Source: Diphasiastrum complanatum
Lineage: Eukaryota; Streptophyta; Lycopodiopsida; Lycopodiales; Lycopodiaceae
DNA length: 64,000 nt
Reading direction: 5' to 3'
Assembly: GCA_029204225.1 (NCBI GenBank)
Contig: CM055098.1
Location: 24,805,367-24,869,366, forward strand
A program made the translations under genes and the position numbers. This document shows positions 55,564-64,000 of the stretch, piece after piece (within the stretch, counting starts at the first letter, position 1; each line of letters opens with the position of its first letter). Under the pieces are notes generated by a model, which saw only the letters and a program-made list of their open reading frames with translations, made no database searches and had not been told where the DNA came from.

Positions 55564-55980
55564 ATTGAGGCTTGTGTGAGAGGTTTGCTAATTGTACATA
55601 AGAGGATATGGAAGCACTTTATGCATTTGCAAGGTATGCTTATTATATATAATAATAATAATGGTGCCATTCAAGGACATGCTAAAAATAAAAATAAGTA
55701 AAAAAGAAAACCTTGTGTCCATCTCGGCTGTGTTGTAGCTATAACATCCCCATTCCAGAAGAAGAAGATATCCCTGCTTTTATTCAAGAGCTTGAAAATT
55801 TATTGACACCTATCTCAATTGACAAGGTTAACTAGATCACAGCCGAAATTTTTTATAATGGATTATTAAGGACCGGATTAAGGTGTAAGGTTCTTTACAA
55901 GCTTCAGTTTTAAAAAAAGCAAATAGTTCTATGAATAGCGGACTACTTGGCTTTTAATCACCTGACTTTAGGTTGGCTGG
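55564..55980. other. No gene seen
   Basis: Noncoding, with an AATAATAATAATG run near 55652. Confidence 0.6.
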
Positions 55981-56362
55981 CAGGTTGTTCATAATCATGA
56001 ACTAAGACATTCCATTGGCTTTATAGGTTGGATTGCAAGGTTTTCACAATTTGATTAACCGAGACATCTTGGCACAGGTGGTAAGTTGGTGTATCCTGCG
56101 TGAGTTGGGCTCGCCCACTTAAGTTTAATTCTATGTGATCTCGCTGGTTGATAGTAACAATAATCGTGTGACATGAACTAAGACCAGGTTGTTCATAATC
56201 ATGAACTAAGAAATACCATTGGCTTTATAGGTTGGATTGCAAGGTTTTCAGAGTTTGACTAACCTATACATCTTGGCACAGATGGTAAGTTGGTGTATCC
56301 TGCTTGAGTTGGGCTCGCCCACTTAAGTTTAATTCTATGTGATTTCACTGGTTGATAGTACC
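55981..56362. repeat. Tandem duplication, 204-bp unit, two copies
   Basis: Copy one starts CAGGTTGTTCATAATCATGA at 55981 and copy two at 56185. They share TATAGGTTGGATTGCAAGG, GTAAGTTGGTGTATCCTGC and GAGTTGGGCTCGCCCACTT with few changes. It is noncoding and looks recent. Confidence 0.9.
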
Positions 56363-57250
56363 TAAATGCATAAATCCAGACATATGATTGATGTTTTATT
56401 GACTCAAAGCAAGAATGGAAATTCTGGTTCAACACCGTCTCACCCAGTGCAGGTTGTGGCCCATCTCAAAATCTCATAAGCAGGTTCTTGGCTGGAAACA
56501 TTATTTATTTGAAAATCAATTTTTCAAAAACACTGTTGCTGCTGGAAAGCGCAGGCTGCCTCCAACATGTGTTTTCAGCCATCGCCCGCACAGGCCCTCA
56601 AATCCACACAGTACTCAAACTCTTTTAACGTACATCTGAGTTTATTGAGGCCATCTGAATTGATCCCATAACAGTATCATGAAAGTTATGGATCAAGCAA
56701 AGGCGGCGAGCTGCACGCACCAACGTGCATTTACTCTATGTCAAACAAATACGTCGTATGACTCTAGCTGGGTGCTTTGTGCTTTATAGACAATCTCAAT
56801 CCAAAACGCTATCACGACATAAAATAGTCTTCCATAAGCAACACAAAATTGACTCAGAACTGAGAATTCAAGTGATCTGACCAGAAGGTCTATAAAGATC
56901 CAGACTAAAAGAAGATCCATCAATTTTAATTGCTATTACATGCAAAGGCAGGTGTTTGATCAACAATATATCAAACTTACACAGCTCTCGGTACAGAGAT
57001 CACAATTGTGACCGGTATACAATATCTAAACTTTTATAAATCACAAATCTGCAGAAGGTGCTCAAATGACATGGCACTCGTAAATGAAAAATCTAAACCA
57101 GATATCATTGTCTCCATTGAGGAGACAAATTCAGAATGCATACTAATGAAAGAAGCCATTGACTATGCAGAAATTTTGCGTGATTTAAGTCTAAAACAGA
57201 GTCGAATTTGCTGATCCTGAGGATGTTGGTAAGATATTGAGGTATATTTG
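56363..57250. other. No gene seen
   Basis: Downstream flank of the PADRE gene. No supported frame. A clear polyadenylation signal for the gene was not found. Confidence 0.5.
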
Positions 57251-57868
57251 TTACCTTGTTTGTATTTCTGAGATGCTTTCTAATGCAGGTTTCCATGTTC
57301 CCGCACGGCTGAAACGTGACCGAGAGTGATTGTGCTGTGTTGTTTTCGGTTCTTCGGAACGCGTATCTGCATCCTTATTTTCCTGTCGTCTAAGCTTCTT
57401 TTCCATGAGAATCTGTGCCAAATACCTTTTGGATACAACCAATTTCGTTACTCCATCATGTTTCTGTAACTGGACGGGAGGGTTCGGAAACGATAGTTTC
57501 TGTGCTTCTCTGTGATCAAGCTGCTTTGTTCGATCTAAGCCTATCGACCAGTATTTGTAAGGTTGAAGGGAGACCAAGCGGCTAGTTTTTACATGAGATT
57601 TAGTTGATATATCCACGGGAATAAGGAAATATATCTCTTGATCTTCTTGCTCGCAAACCGGGGTTGACAGTTGAGCTTCTCCTGTTGCTATAGTATTTAA
57701 GTTCTTATGCTCAACCTCTATCACATGTCGAGAACTTCCTTGAGTGTGATCTACTTGCTGTGTTGCTAGAACCACACGAAAATCAGCCTCTTCAGAAATA
57801 TCTGAGTGAACTATTTTGACCTTCTCCGTTGCACCGCAAATCAGGACGCATGAAAACAGGTTTCCCAT
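57251..57868 (-). CDS. PADRE (DUF4228) domain protein, 205 aa
   Basis: The single intact frame starts MGNLFSC: Gly2 suits N-myristoylation and Cys7 palmitoylation, as in many members of this plant family. The N-terminal half has the family's pattern: VKIVHSDISEEAD at residue 17, a middle HVIEVEHKNL, then QEDQEIYFLIPVDIS (the conserved E-x-YFL-P block) near 75-90. The C-terminal part carries VVSKRYLAQILMEKKL and a basic tail. Family members are small plant proteins often induced by stress or pathogens; biochemical function is not known. A TATA box lies ~95 bp upstream. No introns are visible. It is the only apparently intact host gene here. The middle region is somewhat divergent, so family membership is likely rather than certain. 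Confidence 0.75.
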   Translation of the reverse strand: MGNLFSCVLICGATEKVKIVHSDISEEADFRVVLATQQVDHTQGSSRHVIEVEHKNLNTIATGEAQLSTPVCEQEDQEIYFLIPVDISTKSHVKTSRLVSLQPYKYWSIGLDRTKQLDHREAQKLSFPNPPVQLQKHDGVTKLVVSKRYLAQILMEKKLRRQENKDADTRSEEPKTTQHNHSRSRFSRAGTWKPALESISEIQTR

Positions 57869-57960
57869 CTGTACTATCTTTGTCGTATTGCTTCTTCGTT
57901 TTTCTCCACGTTATCCTATAAGTGTAGCCTCAGGCCACATCCCTTTCCAAGGCTAAACCC

Positions 57961-57967
57961 TTTTATA
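57961..57967 (-). promoter_or_regulatory. TATA box of the PADRE gene
   Basis: The minus strand reads TATAAAA (context GTTTATAAAAGGG) about 95 bp upstream of the ATG at 57868. This leaves room for a 5' untranslated region of about 60 nt. Confidence 0.6.
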
Positions 57968-59232
57968 AACACAGTATCAATCAGCGCTTTCTCAACTTCG
58001 TGCATCTTCTATACAGTTTTAGCCTTTAGTTCTCGTATAACAACAACTTGGTTAAGATATTGCTCAGTAGAGATATTGCTGTGAAAACTGTTCAAAGCCT
58101 GAGCACTATTTGTACTTCAAAACAGTCGCATGCGAAGAGATGGAGTGTCTTCATTAAGTGCATGCAGCAAGTTTTCAAAACATCAAAGCAGAGATCTGAC
58201 GCATAGCTGCAAAGTTTGAAGGAAGGCACATGTATATAATGAGTCACGGAAGACCTGTGCAACCAACCAACCAGATTAAAAAAGGACCAACTGCTTGCCA
58301 CGGTTGTTATCCTTTCAGAAAATATAAGTAAAGTAGAGCAGAAAAGATGGATGAGCTGTAAAAAACTGCGCACACAAGCACGAACAGCTACAATCCAAAT
58401 TCTCGAGAGCGTAGACTTTTAAAAGGGCAACTAGAAAGTGATGATAAAAAAGCTGGCAGCATATTCGACGATACGTACTCTGGTACACTAATCCTTTTGG
58501 ATTTTGCCAGCGAAGAAGACATTGTTGGGATGTGGGATCAGTGCGCTCGTTAGTGGTGATCTCTGGGTGCTTCTATTACAAAAGGTGCAATTAGGAAAGG
58601 TGGTGGGTGGCCAGGAGCTGGGCTGGAGTCAGAGAGGAGCTAGAGAGTAGAGACAGCTGCACTGCAGAGAGAATGTCATGATACGCACGGGTCCCAGGCC
58701 TTGCTCACAAGCATCTGCTCTCTTCATCGTCATCCTCTCCCGTGCACAAAGTACAGCACGCTATAAACCTCCCGTGTTTTGCCCCCACTTCCGCCACACT
58801 TCCGGATTGATCTTAGTGTTCACATGACGAATTCTCTCTTTCTCTCTCTCGATCTTCAACAAAACCACACACACACGAAAATATTTTGGTAACATATATA
58901 ATTTTTGGGTTGAATATATTATCATAGATGTCACTTGAATCATTTCCGGGTTGGGACATTAAATCTTGATGTTTAATATGTAGGAGTCATTTTGAATCTT
59001 GAGGTTGTCCAAAATTGCAGTTCCCACATGCACACATGTGCTTAAGCAAAATTAGTACATAATCCTGCATGCAATTAAAAACATCTCTTGGTTACCATAG
59101 AAGAAACCACATGATTATTAAGAGTTGAGGCACTTCTTGGAAGTGGAAGCTCACATCATTGCATGTGCAAGTGAAGCTTGCACTCCTAAAAGAGAGGGAC
59201 CCATTGAGAGAGATGCAATTGCAATGAAAAGT

Positions 59233-59234
<2 letters not shown>
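57968..59234. other. Upstream region of PADRE gene; no other gene seen
   Basis: It contains purine-rich (58590-58680) and CTCTCTTTCTCTCTC (58830) stretches typical of plant promoters and leaders, and mixed noncoding DNA. No coding frame is supported. Confidence 0.5.

Positions 59235-59276
<42 letters not shown>
59235..59276. repeat. Microsatellite (TC)21
   Basis: Forty-two bases of pure TC repeat. A 110-codon frame across it is an artefact. Confidence 0.97.
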
Positions 59277-59279
<3 letters not shown>

Positions 59280-59799
59280 CCATGTGTTAGGTGTCTTTGA
59301 AAGCAATGCAAAGTGTACATATGGCACATCTATGTCTATCTTTCCATGTGACAGGGTGCCTTTGATGACAATTATTGTGTTGGCTTCTCAAATGACGTTG
59401 CACTATCATGGTTTTTATCAACTATCACTTAAACTTGGCGACACATTTTTTTATTGAAAATGCAAATTGTGAAATAAAATGATTAAGATCCATTTTATTT
59501 TATTGGTCTATGACCCAAGTGGCTATAGCACAAACAAATATATACATTGTTAGGCAATAACACTTGCAAAATTTAGCATGAAATGAAGAAAGATTCAACA
59601 TGAATGGAGTAACCCCATTAAGAAACTTGAGAAGTACATTAGATTTGATTCAACATCATTTAGAACATGCCTAGTTGAATCATCCATAACTCATACATAT
59701 GCCTATATCATCATACAATCCACAAATTAGCTAAATCTCACAAGAGGAGAAAGAGAGAAGATAGAAATCTCACCACCAATGAGCTGAAGAGGTCTCAAT
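59277..59799. other. No gene seen
   Basis: Noncoding AT-rich sequence. Confidence 0.5.
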
Positions 59800-60624
59800 A
59801 ACTCAATGTTGCAGATTTACAAACACCTCCTATTTATAGTAGTGAGGTTGCTCTATGTCACTTGGCCCAAATGAATATTGGGGCACGCACAATATGTAAA
59901 TGAATCTCGTCACTTGATCAATGGTAATGAGACAATCTTGACTAGTTTCAAATATCTATGTTTCTATAACACATTAGGTCAATAATAGACAAATGTTTAT
60001 GCCTCCCTTGACATTTAAACACGTGCTAAAAGTGTAGGAAACTTCAAATGAGCTGTCATGTGCCAATCTTAGCATTAAAACATCTAATCCATTCATGAAC
60101 ATCAAATCACAATGGAAATGCAATAAATCATGGAAGCTAGGCAAAAATGGAAAAAATAGATAAATGTAGCAATTCACCAAATTAGGCAAAGTAAGCATTC
60201 ATTATTGATTAATGGAGATCATTCAAAGGATATGGCCTATAGCTAGAGCATGATCATAGCTCTCATGTGATTATAGGCACATGAACCAACATTCCATTCA
60301 TGAAAGCTTTCAAAGAGAAGCTTCAAGAACACAAGAGAACACAGAGTTCAAAATTAGACAAATGATAAATAGCCTCCAAATTTAGCATGACCTCAACTAT
60401 TTATAGTGGTTATTTGTGCGTCTACTATAAGTTTGGGGACTTATTTAGCTAAATTGGGCCTTACAACCGTTATTACAGGTTTGTTATTCACAATTATAGA
60501 GAGCTTGTTTGAGTCACTTTATTAACTATCCTATTGACTACATCTAATCTAATTTACCTCCAAGGCATATTTAGCATACTAGCATTTAGTAAGCTCATGG
60601 GTTACTTACATGCAACATATGACA
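59800..60624 (-). repeat. Probable 3' LTR of a minus-strand retroelement
   Basis: It ends ..CAACATATGACA at 60624, directly before polypurine tract AAGTAGGGGGAG (60625-60637, minus), so the minus strand reads PPT then TGTCATATG. Two TATA-like CTATTTATAGT words occur (59829, 60398). The left border is a guess, and no second LTR was found in the window. Confidence 0.45.
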
Positions 60625-60637
60625 CTCCCCCTACTTA

Positions 60638-62828
60638 AGCATTTTTGCCCTCAAAAATGAAAACCATGTAGTTCTTTGTCGAGTACCATGAAAAATATCT
60701 GGCCACCATGAAGTAGATAATATCTTTCCATGTATTATTCGTCTCATTAGTCATCTTCTATTTATCAAGTATCACTACCTCAGGTTCAGCTTCTAGGTTT
60801 TGTTGTTGTAGAGCAAAGTTGCAACAAGTCTTCTGTAAGGTCAATGAGAAGAGATTGATGAAACACACAAGATTGCCTCTAGTTGCATTAGTTCTGCATG
60901 GATTGACAAGATTCAAGCAACAAGACATGTGATAGTCTTCCTCCTCAGTATCAGCTTCCTCGATTGGATAGGCTATCCATTTCCTTTAGCCTTCAGTTGT
61001 TGTACATGGTTTTATGCTAGTGTCTATTCCATTTCGTCCAACAAGAAGAGATTCGGATTTTCTCTTAGTCCATCGGTAGAGACCACATTGGTGATAGTGT
61101 CCTGATGAAGATGGATTGCCACTATTCCATTGATCTCCTTTATTAACAAAATCCTCATAACACTTCTTGATGAACCCAAGTAGTGATGCTCCATGTCAAA
61201 GCATGTACCTTCCATGTTTTGCTCACATCCTAATGATATTTACATCACTATAATGCTCAAACATGCCATTATTATGTTGATATATGAATATCCCATCTTC
61301 CTTTTTGGTCATTGCAAAGATTATATAACATCATATTGCTCCTTGAAGATGATGTTGCTATATACACTTCGATATGAAGCATAAATTTTGTCATCATGAA
61401 CTTCCCAATCGAAATTCTGGAAAGACATTCTCTGGTCTCCCGGTTCCTCACTTGATTCATGTTTTAAAAAAATTCCAAATAAATTATTGTAAAAAATACA
61501 ATCATAACTTCCAATTACATGTGATTCTTGACAATCAGATTGAACTCCATGTTTAAGTTGCCGCACTGTAGAGATTTCTTCTGCTCATAAATAACCTCTT
61601 TATTATGATCTTCATCTTGATCATTGTAGCAGGTATTTCATCTCCTCCAACCATGGATCCTAGCAAATGCAAAGTATCAAAAGATGAAGAGGAATATCTT
61701 GTTGTCACGTGGAGATTCGTTCCCATGGGAGCAATAGCATAGTTCTGATTCAAGCATAGGGTTATGATTCCACATCTAACACTAAGATTAACACTACAAG
61801 CCATTAACACAAATCAACCAAAGATAAAGCTTACTTTTCTCTCTCTCTTGTCTCTCACAAAAAGTATAATAAAGATCAATCCAACAAGTGTCAAATCCAA
61901 CCGATACAAAATCCAATTTAAGCATGAGAGATGAAGCAAGAAAGAAGAGCAAGAACATCTGATTTCAATTCAAAAGAGGTTCCACCTGCTTTATCAAATG
62001 AACATGTAAAAATAATCCCAAAGTGCGCCAATATATATAGTGGATTTTAGGGCTTTGGCCTCAAATCCTATTGGCCAATTTCCACCTCCTTTATTATTTG
62101 AAATTTGAAATTTGGAGAGAACTCTTTTTATTCACTAACTTGAGTAGTAGGCGTTGCAACATTTAATTCTTGCAAAAAGGCCTAGAGTCCTTTTATTAAC
62201 TTCTAACTAATCAAATAACTATGTGATCATCGGGTTGGACTTACACACGCAGGCTGCCAAATCCCTCTCACTTATTAACTTCTAATAAACGAATAACTAA
62301 TTAGGATTGTCTTAGAATCCACAAACCCTCCAGCAATCATTACAGCTCTCAGACAAAACTTGATCTTGATTTTCAAGTTGATCTTTATCCACTTGTCCAT
62401 TGGTGTCTTGTTGATATTGACTTGTCTTCGTGGAAGAAAAAAAGTCAGAATTAAGAGCTTTGGTTTCTTGCTCATAACCGTTAGTTTCATCAGAAGATTC
62501 AAGATCCTGCTTGCTCAAAACATCTCGATCAATATCGGATTTTGGCTCAAAAATTTTCCTTTAAATAAAAGGGAACGTAGCTTTGTAGACATCAATAGTG
62601 GTACACAGTTTAGGTTTAGTAGTTGGAACATCCGATATGGTTGTTGTGAAATACCAGCCAATTGCAAGATAGAGTCAAAATGAGTGAGCATCTTGTTATA
62701 CATTTCTTCTCATATTCGCTCCGACCTTTCTTGCAAATGTTGCCATGTTTGCCCGCATGGTAGTGAAAAGTTTATCCAATATTTTCTTTTTTCCACTGGT
62801 CACTTTACTAGAAGTAGCGTCTACCATA
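60638..62828 (-). pseudogene. Decayed internal region of the minus-strand element
   Basis: Only short broken frames are seen (for example 61553-61810, 62275-62518, 62515-62703). Codon flow on the minus strand suggests former coding sequence: KQDLESSDETNGYEQETKAL, then NSDFFSSTKTSQYQQDTNGQ. No RT, integrase or protease motif was found, so assignment to a retroelement rests on the LTR/PPT signature only. Confidence 0.3.
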
Positions 62829-63627
62829 TTACTTGATCTTCCAGAATGCTGACCCATTGTTGTTAGCCTGTTGAGTTGATGTCATAAAACTTTCCACAAA
62901 ATTGACATAGGGACTAGAAATTGTCGCTTCTCTTGTCACAATAATATTCCTTCCCTCCTTAAAATCATTTGTGTAAGGAAATGATGTACCCATCAAAGAA
63001 GAACCAATCATACATGTATTGGAGTAGAGAAAACATCCTTCAATTCCGTCAACGTCCTCTCTCTCATAGGCATCTTCGTAGGCCTCATAATAAATGTTAT
63101 CATCTTCATTATGATCAAAATGTTGTTCTATACCATAGTGACATCATCTTTTGAGTTCTTCAAGATCATCGAATTGATCCAGGGCCTCATACAGGTCTTC
63201 AGTTCCACATTGCATCTGTTGTTGCTCATCCACGCTTATCACTTCAGATTGGTCTTAAGTAACAAATTGAATTGATCTTGAACTTGATAACCACCATCAT
63301 TGGGATCTAGTTCATCTTGACATCGAACGGTCCAACTGCATCATTTGTAGACCAATCTTCAATGACTGGTTCATGTTGACTTTCATTTTGTTGTTCATCA
63401 TTGAAATTTTCAGAGTAGTGGTCAAGTTGAGAATCGTCATTGTAGTCATGATACTGACTATCATGAGCAAAATCATCATCTACATTTTCAGAGTAGTGGT
63501 CGAGTTGAGAATTGTCGTTGTAGCCTTGATATTGATTATCATCAGTGAAGTTGTCATTTTGGTTGTAATCTTCAGTGTAATCACAATATGACTAATTGTC
63601 ATCCTCTTGTTCGTAATCCCAATCCAT
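62829..63627 (-). pseudogene. Acidic Asp/Asn/Tyr-rich protein gene, decayed
   Basis: ATG at 63627 begins MDWDYEQEDDN, then a stop, and the frame continues for about 90 codons very rich in D, N, Y, Q and E. A 26-codon tandem duplication (starts 63407 and 63485, 78 bp apart) gives SQLDHYSEN twice. After frame changes it reads QQMQCGTEDLYEALDQFDDL, EDDNIYYEAYEDAYEREDVD and the open frame at 62829-63011 (MIGSSLMGTSFPYTNDF, ISSPYVNFVESFMTSTQQAN). I do not recognise it. It could be the gag-like 5' gene of the element whose 3' LTR ends at 60624. Confidence 0.4.
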
Positions 63628-64000
63628 CCGAAATAATTATGAAGAGCTGAGTTTACAATATGGGATTGTTCAAATGTCACAAAGTCCAAGGTCCTTAGGA
63701 ATAATGATAGGGCACGTGGGTTTAGATAAAAACAAGTATAAAAACTTTTTTCAGAGGTCATTTTTTTTTTTTGATGTAAAAAGGACTTCTACAATGTCAA
63801 TCTTGTTGAGATGATGAATTTTGGTTTTTACTGCGCTGAAATTTGAACTCAAACGGAGAAATCATAGTGATTTGAAAATTGCAAGAAAATTCTCTTAGAA
63901 TTCTAGAATAGCAATTGATCTCCTATTCTTGCATTATAGCAGTCAAACACCATGCAAGTGCTCCTATGTCCAATTGTAGGTCTGGGTCCTCATATAGTTA
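63628..64000. other. No gene seen
   Basis: Noncoding to the window end, with a run of T at 63761-63773. Confidence 0.5.

Overview
The window is repeat-rich plant nuclear DNA. The evidence is a stack of Ty1/Copia LTR retrotransposons whose primer-binding sites match the initiator-Met tRNA 3' end (TGGTATCAGAGC), several decayed genes with GT..AG introns, long CT/CA microsatellites, and one plant-type PADRE (DUF4228) gene. The host is a vascular plant with a large, transposon-filled genome. A fern, other spore-bearing plant or gymnosperm would fit, but the sequence alone does not settle the species. Only two reading frames look intact: one Copia polyprotein (9045-13055) and the PADRE gene (57251-57868). 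Nearly everything else is broken.

Layout. 1-5885: a minus-strand Copia relative (element B) carrying an unrecognised extra coding region. It is split by a 3.9 kb Mutator-like insertion (1107-5035) that holds plant gene exons and a further small Copia relic. 5886-7006: decayed DNA and an LTR fragment. 7007-16037: older Copia E2, cut inside its pol gene by young intact Copia E1 (8170-14483, target duplication CCCGA). E2 runs on its 5' side into an 18-bp minisatellite. 16050-22410: plus-strand Copia A, itself cut by Copia D (17944-20471). D carries the same extra coding region as B, in the place where reverse transcriptase should be. 22411-26100: a decayed coiled-coil gene (W) and a degenerate duplicated repeat. 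27545-29580: three ~0.7 kb tandem units, each with four 22-23 bp palindromes. 29600-32345: Copia E5 with a solo LTR of the E1 family inserted. 33500-34939: decayed intron-containing gene X. 34940-38040: Copia E6 lacking its 3' half. 38045-42578: a non-LTR gene block (Y, a histone-H3/Ulp1 locus, Z). 42720-46758: Copia E3 lacking its 3' half. 49780-54201: Copia E4 with both LTRs but no reverse transcriptase. 54664-55563: a short inverted-repeat DNA transposon. 57251-57967: the PADRE gene and its TATA box. 59800-63650: a minus-strand 3' LTR and decayed acidic coding sequence.

The most unusual part is 38045-41426. A decayed gene joins a histone H3 fold (closest in feel to centromeric H3) to a basic linker and an intron-containing Ulp1/C48-type cysteine protease. 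It is transcribed divergently from a second unknown gene. The shared ~0.8 kb intergenic region holds three 91-bp tandem units and about nine copies of a 17-bp motif. The second is the extra coding region shared by elements B and D, apparently a sequence captured by a Copia family that lost its reverse transcriptase.

All assignments are by reading translated frames and repeats by eye. No database search was run. Element borders given as approximate lack a second copy to compare.
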